A DNA stretch of 5,766 nucleotides from Actinomycetes bacterium (GTDB taxonomy: Bacteria; Actinomycetota; Actinomycetes; Propionibacteriales; Propionibacteriaceae), in NCBI GenBank assembly GCA_023437345.1, contig JAEZGC010000139.1:1-5766 (forward strand). The letters run 5' to 3'. Positions 1-5,766 of the stretch are shown here, one piece after another (position 1 is the first letter of the stretch; each line of letters starts with the position of its first letter). The notes beneath the pieces were generated by a model, which was given only the letters and a program-made list of their open reading frames with translations, had not been told where the DNA came from and searched no databases. The translations under genes and the position numbers were made by a program.

Positions 1-10
1 GGATCTCCCG

Positions 11-31
11 ATACCTAGATCCGCTAGGTAT
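11..31. promoter_or_regulatory. Candidate operator, dyad 1 (perfect 8+8 inverted repeat)
   Basis: ATACCTAG at 11-18 and CTAGGTAT at 24-31 are perfect reverse complements around a 5-base spacer. The A+T-richer sequence, with the CTAG tetranucleotide in each arm, stands out from the GC-rich surroundings. The size, about 21 bp, suits a dimeric transcription factor site. It lies about 170 bases upstream of the pilB start. No run of T follows, so an intrinsic terminator is unlikely. I cannot name the regulator, and an end-of-gene hairpin belonging to an unseen upstream gene remains possible. Confidence 0.5.
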
Positions 32-35
32 GAGC

Positions 36-56
36 ATACCTAGAGCTGCAAGGTAT
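36..56. promoter_or_regulatory. Candidate operator, dyad 2 (copy of dyad 1 with one arm mismatch)
   Basis: ATACCTAG at 36-43 faces CAAGGTAT at 49-56, again with a 5-base spacer. The right arm differs from dyad 1 by one base. The two dyads have the same geometry and their centres are 25 bp apart. The inner arms (24-31 and 36-43) also form a perfect inverted repeat with a 4-base loop, so if transcribed the four arms could form mutually exclusive hairpins. The repetition argues against chance. Function is inferred only from position and symmetry. Confidence 0.5.
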
Positions 57-196
57 AGCCGCCGTTGGCGCGAAGCGGGTGGCTGTCGGAGGCGGGCGGT
101 ACCTTCAAGGCAGGGTCGAGACCGGCAACCCCTGACGCGGAGAGTGTTACCGCGGGCGGTTACTCGTCCGTAAGCTGGCTATCGGGGAGGAAGGCG
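57..196 (+). other. Leader between the dyad array and pilB
   Basis: This stretch has no convincing gene of its own. The pilB frame stays open through it from a TTG at 65, but that TTG has no Shine-Dalgarno sequence and the predicted extra 44 residues do not resemble any PilB N-domain. The only promoter-like pair I can find is TTACCG (147-152) with TAAGCT (171-176), each matching the sigma-70-type consensus at about half its bases, so I do not claim a promoter. The pentamer GTTAC occurs at 146-150 and 159-163. Confidence 0.45.
184..191 (+). promoter_or_regulatory. pilB Shine-Dalgarno sequence
   Basis: GGGGAGGA lies with its GGAGG core ending six bases before the ATG at 197. This strong, well-spaced site decides the pilB start in favour of 197 over the in-frame TTG at 65, which lacks one. 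Confidence 0.75.
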
Positions 197-1918
197 ATGA
201 GGGGACTCGCACAGCGCCTGGTACAGGCCGGTGCCGTTGAGGATGAGGTGATGTCGGCCGCCGTGTCCCGGTTCGGCGAGACCCAGGAACTCGAGCGCCA
301 TCTGGTCAGCCGCAAGCTGGTCAGCGAGATGCAACTGGCCCAGGCCAAGGCTGCCCACGCCGGCCTTGCGTTCCATGACCTTACCGATGCCCAGCTCGAC
401 CCGGCAGTGGTGGGGCTCCTCTCGGGCCACCTGTGCCGCAAGTACCAGGCCATCCCCATCGAGCGCCGCCAGGGCGAGCGGCTGCCGCTGCCGCGCCGCA
501 CCCTCGGCGAGGTCACCTTCGAGACCGTTCAGCACACCCTCGTGGTGGGCATGGTCGACCCTACCGACATCATCGCGCTGGACGACATCACCAGCATCAC
601 CGACATGGTCGTGGTCCCGGTGGTGGTGGCGCGCGACGCGCTGGCGCAGGTGTTCGAACGCTACATCCGCTCCGACGACGAGCTGAGCGACCTGTCGGCG
701 GTCCTTGAGGAGGACGCGGCGCAGGATCCGCTGACGGTCACCGAGACCGCCGACTCCGCCGACGCCGCACCGGTGGTGCGGTTCGTGAACCTGCTGATCG
801 CCCAGGCGGTGAATGACCGGGCCAGCGATATCCACATCGAGCCGGGGGAGCGTGAGCTGGCCGTCAGGTTCCGGATCGACGGCGTGCTGCACGAGATGCA
901 GCGGGCCGACCGGGCGATCCAGGACGGGATCACGTCCCGGCTCAAGATCATGTCGAACATCGATATCGCCGAGCGCCGGCGTCCCCAGGACGGCCGGATC
1001 TCGCTGGCCCACGAGGGGCGCGCTATCGACCTGCGGGTGGCGACCCTGCCGACGGTGTGGGGCGAGAAGATAGTGATGCGCATCCTGGACACGTCAGGCA
1101 ACGCGATGACCATCGACGACCTGCAGTTGTCGGCGGCCAACCGGGAGCGCTTCATCCGCGCGATCACCCGTCCGCACGGCATGGTGCTGGTGACCGGGCC
1201 TACCGGGTCGGGCAAGTCGACAACGCTGCACACCGCGCTGCATGAGGTGTCCAGCCCGCGGGTCAACGTCATCACCATTGAAGACCCCGTCGAGTTCCGG
1301 ATGCACGGCATCAGCCAGATCCAGATCAACCCCAAGGCGGGTCTGACCTTCCAGTCGGCGCTGCGCTCGGTGCTGCGCGCCGACCCCGACGTGGTGCTGG
1401 TGGGCGAGATCCGCGACCAGGAGACCGCGATCATCTCCATCGAGGCCGCGCTCACCGGCCACCTCGTGCTGTCGTCGTTGCACACCAACGACGCTCCCAG
1501 CGCGCTCACCCGGCTGGTCGAGATCGGCGCCGAGCCCTACCTGGTCGGGACGGCGCTGTCGGCGGCGGTCGCCCAGCGGCTGGCCCGTCGGCTGTGCGTG
1601 CGCTGCAAGCAGCCGCTGACGCCCGACCACGACCTGCTGGAGCGGATCGGCTTCCCGCTCGACGGGCCGCCGCCGCAGCTGTTCAAGGCTGCCGGCTGCC
1701 AGTCCTGCTCGAACACCGGTTATCGCGGACGCCTCGCGCTGCACGAGGTGATGGAGGTCACCGAGGAGATCGAGCACATGGTGGTGCGCAATGCCACCGG
1801 CAACGAGGTGCGCAAGGTAGCGATCGAGCAGGGGATGGTGCCGCTGCGCGACGACGGCTGGGCCAAGGTGGCCGCCGGGCTCACCACCATCGAAGAGGTG
1901 CTGCGGGTCTCGGCCTGA
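197..1918 (+). CDS. pilB: PilB, type IV pilus extension ATPase (GspE/PulE family)
   Basis: This 573-residue cytoplasmic hexameric ATPase powers addition of pilin subunits to the growing pilus. Residues 1 to about 155 resemble an MshEN/T2SSE N-domain. A linker follows, then the PAS-like N2 domain from about 190 (RASDIHIEPGE is typical) and the RecA-like motor. Visible motifs are Walker A GPTGSGKST at 334-342, the Asp box IEDP (E362, D363), Walker B DPDVVLVGEIRD at 396-407 with catalytic E404, and the His box with H422 and H429. Four cysteines (C467, C470, C501, C504) form the zinc-binding CxxC pairs of PilB/GspE and separate it from PilT. The length is normal for the family. The ATG was chosen for its ribosome site. 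The N-domain has weak ligand-motif matches and an apparent insertion near 92-113. A GspE assignment is possible by motif alone, but the pilT, pilN and pilO neighbours favour a pilus. Confidence 0.95.
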   Translation: MRGLAQRLVQAGAVEDEVMSAAVSRFGETQELERHLVSRKLVSEMQLAQAKAAHAGLAFHDLTDAQLDPAVVGLLSGHLCRKYQAIPIERRQGERLPLPRRTLGEVTFETVQHTLVVGMVDPTDIIALDDITSITDMVVVPVVVARDALAQVFERYIRSDDELSDLSAVLEEDAAQDPLTVTETADSADAAPVVRFVNLLIAQAVNDRASDIHIEPGERELAVRFRIDGVLHEMQRADRAIQDGITSRLKIMSNIDIAERRRPQDGRISLAHEGRAIDLRVATLPTVWGEKIVMRILDTSGNAMTIDDLQLSAANRERFIRAITRPHGMVLVTGPTGSGKSTTLHTALHEVSSPRVNVITIEDPVEFRMHGISQIQINPKAGLTFQSALRSVLRADPDVVLVGEIRDQETAIISIEAALTGHLVLSSLHTNDAPSALTRLVEIGAEPYLVGTALSAAVAQRLARRLCVRCKQPLTPDHDLLERIGFPLDGPPPQLFKAAGCQSCSNTGYRGRLALHEVMEVTEEIEHMVVRNATGNEVRKVAIEQGMVPLRDDGWAKVAAGLTTIEEVLRVSA

Positions 1919-1930
1919 GCCCGTCCCAGG

Positions 1931-3169
1931 TCAGCCGCCGTTGAGTTGGCCGTAGATGCTGAACATGGGCATGTAGAGCGCGAGCACCATGCCGCCGATC
2001 AGGATGCCGATCATCACGATCAGGATGGGTTCGATGGTGCTGGCGAACTGCTCGGTGGCGGTCCTGGCCTCCTGCTCGTAGAGGTTCGCCACGGTGCCGA
2101 GCATCTCGGGCAGGGTGCCCGACTCCTCGCCGACGGACACCATCTGGGCCACCATCGGCGGGAAGACGCCGGCTTTGGCCAGCGGGGTGGCGAAGGACTT
2201 GCCGTCGCTGATCGACTTCTGGACGGCCCGCACCGCCTCCTCCACAGCCCAGTTGTTGGCGGCCTGGCCGACATTGCTCAGGGCCTGCAACAGCGGGACG
2301 CCGGCGTTCAGCATCATCGAAAGGTTGCGGGTGAACCTGGCGACCGCGAGCTTGGTCATCAACGGCCCGAACAGCGGCATCTTCAGCTTGAACGGGTCGA
2401 TCAACTGACGCACCGCGATGGTGTTTCGGTTGTTCATCCACCAGAACCAGCCGCCGACCCCGAGCACGACAGCCAGCGGCAGGATCCAGATCATGTTGTG
2501 GGAGATGTTCACCAGGATCTGGGTGGGCAGCGGCAGTTCGCCGCCCAGTGAAGCGAACATGCCCTCGAAGACCGGCACGATGAAGGTCACCATGCCGACC
2601 ACCGCGACGAGCGCGATCACGAGCACCACCATCGGGTAGGTGGAGGCGGCCCGCAGCTTGTCGCGCAGTTCGGCGTCGGACTGGTAGCTCTTCGCCATCA
2701 GGTCGAGCGAATCGCCCAAGAAGCCGCCGGTCTCGCCCACCCTGACCAGGGTGACCATCAGGGGAGGGAAGGCGTTGGGGTATTTGGCCAGCGCCGCCGA
2801 GAAGGAGAGCCCGGCCTCGATGTCGGCCTGGACGGAGGTGAGCGCCGAGCGAAGGCCTGCGTCAGGGGTCTGTTCGATGAGGACGGCGATCGCCCGCATC
2901 AGCGGCAGGCCGGCGTTGATCAGGCCGGACAGCTGCCGGGCGAACACGGCCAGTGGCTTCAGCTTGACCCGGCGGTCGCTGTCCTTGAAGAGCTTGATTT
3001 CCTTGTTCAGCCCGGTCTTGGACACCGGTGCCACCTCGAGCGGCAGCAGGCCCTGGGCTCGCAGCTTGGCGATCACCGCTGACTGCCCGTTGGCCTCGAG
3101 GGTGCCCTTGACCACCCCGCCGCCACGACTGTCGACGGCGCGATAGGCGTACTCGACCAGCAGCGCCAT
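1931..3169 (-). CDS. pilC: PilC, type IV pilus inner-membrane platform protein (GspF family)
   Basis: PilC is the integral membrane platform on which PilB and PilT act, probably rotating to insert or remove pilins. The 412 residues hold two GspF (T2SSF) repeats, at about 72-195 and 275-398. Each carries the family pattern: GLPL at 87-90 with VGETGGFLGDSL at 144-155, and GVPLL at 290-294 with VGEESGTLPEML at 346-357. Three membrane segments are evident at about 177-201, 218-245 and 379-403, the usual PilC number. The N-terminal YAYRAVDSRGG is the standard GspF opening. The ATG at 3169 is preferred over an ATG 14 codons upstream because it has a GGAGGG site 8 bases away, starts the conserved sequence and overlaps the pilT stop by one base. 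It is the last gene of the minus-strand operon seen here. No truncation is visible. Confidence 0.95.
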   Translation of the reverse strand: MALLVEYAYRAVDSRGGGVVKGTLEANGQSAVIAKLRAQGLLPLEVAPVSKTGLNKEIKLFKDSDRRVKLKPLAVFARQLSGLINAGLPLMRAIAVLIEQTPDAGLRSALTSVQADIEAGLSFSAALAKYPNAFPPLMVTLVRVGETGGFLGDSLDLMAKSYQSDAELRDKLRAASTYPMVVLVIALVAVVGMVTFIVPVFEGMFASLGGELPLPTQILVNISHNMIWILPLAVVLGVGGWFWWMNNRNTIAVRQLIDPFKLKMPLFGPLMTKLAVARFTRNLSMMLNAGVPLLQALSNVGQAANNWAVEEAVRAVQKSISDGKSFATPLAKAGVFPPMVAQMVSVGEESGTLPEMLGTVANLYEQEARTATEQFASTIEPILIVMIGILIGGMVLALYMPMFSIYGQLNGG

Positions 3170-4308
3170 CAGCCCATCCCTCCGACCCGTTGCTCGGCCT
3201 GGTAGAGCCACTCGTGGACGTCGATCTCGTCGGCCTGGACGCGGACCCCGTCCAGCGCGTGCGGGTCGACCACGAACTGCTGGGCGATGTGCCGCGCCAC
3301 CCGTCCGGCGGCGACCAGCTCGCGAAGGCTCATGTCGAGGGTGTGCATGCCGAGTGAGGCGCCTGCCTGCATCGCCGAGTAGAGCTGTTCGATCTGGCCC
3401 TCCCGGATCAGGTTGGCGACCGCGGGGGTGTGGACGAGGATCTCGGTGGCGGGGATCCGGCCGCCGGTGTGCGCCCTGGGGAGCAGGCTCTGGCTGATCA
3501 CGCCCTGCAGGGTGTCGCCGAGCTGGGAGCGGACCTGGTCCTGCTGGTTGGCCGGGAAGCTGTCGATGATCCGGTCTATCGACTTGGCGGCACCCTGGGT
3601 GTGCAGGGTGCCGAGCACGAGGTGGCCGGTCTCGGCTGCGGTGAGGGCTGTGGCTATCGACTCGCGGTCGCGGAGCTCGCCGATCAGGATGACGTCGGGG
3701 TCCTGGCGCAGGATGCGGCGCAGCGCCTCGGCGAAGGACGCGGTGTCCGAGCCGATCTCGCGCTGGTGGATGAGCGCTCGCCGGGAGGTGTGCAGGTACT
3801 CGATCGGGTCCTCGATGGTGATGATGTGGACCGGGAGTTCGCGGTTGATGATGTCCACCATGGCGGCCAGCGTTGTCGACTTGCCCGAGCCGGTGGGGCC
3901 GGTGACCAGGACGAGTCCGCGCGGTTTGAGCGCCAGCTCGCGGACGACTGGCGGCATGCCGAGCGAGTCGAGGGTGAGGACGGCGGTGGGGACCAGGCGG
4001 AACGCGCCGGCGAGCTTGCCCAGCTGGCGGAAGATGTTGACCCGGAACCTGCCGGTGCCCGGAACCGAGTAGGCCAGGTCGACCTCGTTCTCGGCCTCGA
4101 AAAGGCTGCGCTGTTCGGGGCCCATGACGCTCGCGGCCGCTGCCGACAGCCAGGCCCGGTCGTGGGGGTGGGGGTGGCCGGGCACCTCGACGAGGGAGCC
4201 GTCCACGCGCATCATGGCGGGCGCGCCCTCGGTCAGGTGGACGTCGGAGGCGCGGGCCTGGGCGGCGGCGATCAGCACCCGGTCGAGTGAGCTGGGGGTG
4301 TAGGTCAC
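3169..4308 (-). CDS. pilT: PilT, type IV pilus retraction ATPase
   Basis: This 379-residue cytoplasmic hexameric ATPase drives pilus depolymerisation, giving twitching, surface sensing or DNA uptake. The N-domain opens with ASDVHLTEGAP (20-30), the typical PilT signature. The motor has Walker A GPTGSGKST at 137-145, the Asp box IEDP (E166, D167), Walker B DPDVILIGELRD at 203-214 with E211, and the His box with H229 and H236. AVANLIRE at 296-303 matches the AIRNLIRE retraction motif of PilT, and GMHTLDMSL at 320-328 is also PilT-like. There are no CxxC pairs, unlike PilB. Translation starts at GTG 4308, supported by AAGGAG six bases upstream; the open frame further upstream is a shadow of pilO and pilN. 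About 24 C-terminal residues extend past the usual family end. Confidence 0.95.
   Translation of the reverse strand: MTYTPSSLDRVLIAAAQARASDVHLTEGAPAMMRVDGSLVEVPGHPHPHDRAWLSAAAASVMGPEQRSLFEAENEVDLAYSVPGTGRFRVNIFRQLGKLAGAFRLVPTAVLTLDSLGMPPVVRELALKPRGLVLVTGPTGSGKSTTLAAMVDIINRELPVHIITIEDPIEYLHTSRRALIHQREIGSDTASFAEALRRILRQDPDVILIGELRDRESIATALTAAETGHLVLGTLHTQGAAKSIDRIIDSFPANQQDQVRSQLGDTLQGVISQSLLPRAHTGGRIPATEILVHTPAVANLIREGQIEQLYSAMQAGASLGMHTLDMSLRELVAAGRVARHIAQQFVVDPHALDGVRVQADEIDVHEWLYQAEQRVGGMG
3178..3183 (-). promoter_or_regulatory. pilC Shine-Dalgarno sequence
   Basis: GGAGGG on the minus strand lies 8 bases before the ATG at 3169 and sits inside the last codons of pilT. It fixes the pilC start and, with the TGATG overlap, suggests translational coupling to pilT. 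Confidence 0.7.
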
Positions 4309-4314
4309 GGGGGG

Positions 4315-4320
4315 CTCCTT
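4315..4320 (-). promoter_or_regulatory. pilT Shine-Dalgarno sequence fused to the pilO stop
   Basis: On the minus strand the pilO stop reads into the pilT site as TGAAGGAG, with AAGGAG six bases before GTG 4308. This selects the GTG start and places pilT under translational coupling with pilO. Confidence 0.75.
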
Positions 4321-5027
4321 CACTTGGCCTGGACGAAGACCAGGCCGTTGACGGTCAGGGTGACCTCGTCGCTCTCCGGGTCGAGCACACCGGCGACGGT
4401 TTCGATCTGGAGCAGGCGGGGTCCCTCGCGGAGCGCGTCGAGGAAGCGGGCGGCGGCGGTCGGGTTGGGGACGGTGACGGTGATGGTGACCGGCACCTGC
4501 AGTTGGGCTGCGCCGGCGGCGGTGTCTGGGCCGTTGCCGGTCGTTCCCGCGTCGGACCCGCTCGTCGCTGAGTCTCCCTCGCTGCCGTCGCCGTTGGTGG
4601 GGGCCGGGTCGGACTGGGCACTCTTCACGTCGGTGGCGGTCTTGGGCAGGCTCTCGATCACCGTGTCGATGGTGCGCGGGACGAAGCCTGTGACGTCTCC
4701 GAAGCTCGCCTCGGTCACGGTGCCGCCGGCTGTGCTCGCGGCCCGCAGCGCGAGCTTGACCGCGTCGTCGAGTTGCGGGGTGTGGGGAAGCTCGGTCCGC
4801 AGTCCGGCCAGCTCGGCGTTGACCTGGGGCATCTCTGCCTCCTTGGCGCGCAACCCCTCGATCTGGGCGACCAGCACCTGGTTGGCTGCGGCGACCCGCG
4901 TCTCCTCGTTCTTGATGTCGCGGGACTCGATGTAGACCGGCAGCGCCATCAGGAGCGTGCCGGCGACAAGGGTGACTATCACGACCAGGGTCCCGACCAG
5001 GCTGATCAGGCGGCGTTGCGCTGTCAT
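4320..5027 (-). CDS. pilO: PilO-like pilus alignment-complex protein
   Basis: PilO is a bitopic membrane protein that dimerises with PilN and couples the cytoplasmic PilM ring to the rest of the machine. The 235 residues show the expected plan: a short cytoplasmic N-terminus, one membrane helix at about 8-30, a helical probably coiled-coil segment at about 38-82, and a C-terminal alpha/beta domain. The last strand-helix-strand part, VPVTITVTV to FVQAK, looks like the PilO ferredoxin-like fold. An insert rich in Ser, Gly, Asp and Thr at about 137-173 breaks this domain and is unusual. The start at ATG 5027 overlaps the pilN stop as ATGA. PilO sequences diverge strongly, so the call rests on topology, size and the position between pilN and pilT. 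Confidence 0.82.
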   Translation of the reverse strand: MTAQRRLISLVGTLVVIVTLVAGTLLMALPVYIESRDIKNEETRVAAANQVLVAQIEGLRAKEAEMPQVNAELAGLRTELPHTPQLDDAVKLALRAASTAGGTVTEASFGDVTGFVPRTIDTVIESLPKTATDVKSAQSDPAPTNGDGSEGDSATSGSDAGTTGNGPDTAAGAAQLQVPVTITVTVPNPTAAARFLDALREGPRLLQIETVAGVLDPESDEVTLTVNGLVFVQAK

Positions 5028-5766
5028 CGGGCACCTGCCCCGGTGGTGAACCTGCCGCTGTAGACGGTCTGGTTGACGACGAACTCGACCGTGTAGGTGT
5101 AGCCGTCCTCGCCGGCCGTGGACAACGAGCCTGCGTCGGCCGACAGCTCGATGTCGAGGGCACGCAGGCTCTCCACCATGCGGGCGACGTCGCGGGCGTC
5201 CTCGGTGGCAAGAGTGAGTCGCCCGATCAGCCCGATCGAGCTCACTTGGGCGACACCCTCCGCCGGGTTCGGGCCGGCGACGAGGGTGAAGTCGCGCAGC
5301 TCGGAGCCCTTGGGTATGGCGCTGAGCAGGGTCTTGGTGAAGGCGCGCCATTCCAGGTCGTTGCCCGCAGCGGCGCTGCGGTACGCGGTGAGGTCGGTCT
5401 GCTCGGCCAGTGCCCGACTGACGTGGGAATAGCCGCCGAGTTCGGCGTTGAGGTCCACGGTGCGGGCCTGTTCGAGGACCAGTTCCAGCTCTGCCGCCGC
5501 CCGCAGCCCGTTGACGGCGACGACCGCACCGGAGACCAGCACCCCGGTGGCGAGCACTCCCACCACCCAGCGCCGCACGAGCGACACCGTGGCGCGGCGT
5601 TCCAACTCGCTGGGGGGCAGCAGGTTGACCCGCGGCACTCCGCTGAGCACCAGACCCCCCCGGACGGGGCGAACCTTGTCGGGCGCGCCCTTGTCGGGGC
5701 GTTCCACCTTCTCCTTGCGCGGGGCCTTCTGCTTGTCGGCGGCTTTGGCGGCGCGGGCCGCCTTGT
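5024..5766 (-). CDS. pilN: PilN-like pilus alignment-complex protein, 5' end beyond the window
   Basis: PilN pairs with PilO across the membrane and binds PilM through an N-terminal NLLP motif. The motif is present as PRVNLLPP, with the NLLP codons at 5615-5626. One membrane helix follows, encoded at about 5504-5569, then a helical stretch and an alpha/beta C-terminal domain ending at the TGA 5024-5026. The start is uncertain. A GTG at 5707 would give 227 residues, with AAGGAG only 3 bases away. The frame stays open to the window edge with almost all codons ending in G or C and encodes a Lys/Ala-rich stretch, so I treat the gene as extending past 5766. Starts at GTG 5650 or 5638 would give the short leader usual before NLLP but lack clear ribosome sites. 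It is probably upstream of all the other minus-strand genes here in one operon. Confidence 0.82.
   Translation of the reverse strand, partial: KAARAAKAADKQKAPRKEKVERPDKGAPDKVRPVRGGLVLSGVPRVNLLPPSELERRATVSLVRRWVVGVLATGVLVSGAVVAVNGLRAAAELELVLEQARTVDLNAELGGYSHVSRALAEQTDLTAYRSAAAGNDLEWRAFTKTLLSAIPKGSELRDFTLVAGPNPAEGVAQVSSIGLIGRLTLATEDARDVARMVESLRALDIELSADAGSLSTAGEDGYTYTVEFVVNQTVYSGRFTTGAGAR

Noticed and set aside
147..176. pilB promoter TTACCG-N18-TAAGCT
   Set aside because: Each hexamer matches the consensus at only about three of six positions, and the inferred transcript start would leave almost no leader.
65..196. N-terminal extension of pilB from TTG 65
   Set aside because: There is no ribosome site at the TTG, the extra residues do not resemble PilB, and ATG 197 has a strong GGAGG site six bases away.
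179..1509. Long minus-strand open frames opposite pilB (179-1012 and 661-1509)
   Set aside because: Their products are low-complexity, rich in Arg, Asp, His or Ser, with no recognisable domain. They are expected shadows of a GC-rich gene.
1912..1932. Hairpin GGCCTG/CAGGTC across the two stop codons as a bidirectional terminator
   Set aside because: The stem has six pairs including a wobble pair, the loop is nine bases, and no T-run follows on either strand. Such stems are common by chance at this GC content.
1946..2551. Plus-strand His/Gln/Asp-rich open frame opposite pilC
   Set aside because: It mirrors pilC codons, shows no domain, and pilC is unambiguous on the other strand.
4309..5211. 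A 680-residue open frame that would fuse about 300 residues to the PilT N-terminus
   Set aside because: The upstream part is an Arg/Pro-rich out-of-frame reading of pilO and pilN. PilT similarity starts exactly at GTG 4308, which has its own ribosome site.

Overview
The window is very GC-rich, with almost every codon ending in G or C in the real genes. It uses GTG starts and strong Shine-Dalgarno sequences, and its protein sequences look actinobacterial. The most likely source is a high-GC Gram-positive of the Actinomycetota; I cannot place it further from sequence alone. The content is one block of type IVa pilus (T4aP) machinery genes, with no transposase, phage gene, CRISPR array or RNA gene recognised.

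Layout: positions 1-196 are non-coding or leader sequence. They open with two tandem dyads built on ATACCTAG-N5-CTAGGTAT. Then pilB, the extension ATPase, runs rightward from 197 to 1918. Everything after it is on the minus strand and reads, in transcription order from the right edge, pilN (running off the window), pilO, pilT (retraction ATPase) and pilC (platform protein). The minus-strand genes are packed as an operon: pilN/pilO overlap by ATGA, pilO and pilT are 11 bases apart with the pilT ribosome site touching the pilO stop, and pilT/pilC overlap by TGATG. pilC and pilB converge with only 12 bases between their stop codons.

Together these make the core of a retractile pilus motor. PilN and PilO form the membrane alignment complex that normally joins PilM to the platform, PilC is the membrane rotor or platform, PilB drives pilin polymerisation, and PilT drives depolymerisation. 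The pilins, prepilin peptidase and PilM are not in the window. A pilM gene could lie just right of the edge, upstream of pilN, but that is inference.

I see no wholly new system here. The points most worth a second look are the tandem dyad array upstream of pilB, the separation of pilB onto the opposite strand from its partners, the Lys/Ala-rich N-terminal extension and G7 tract of PilN, the low-complexity insert in PilO, and the divergent N-domain of PilB.
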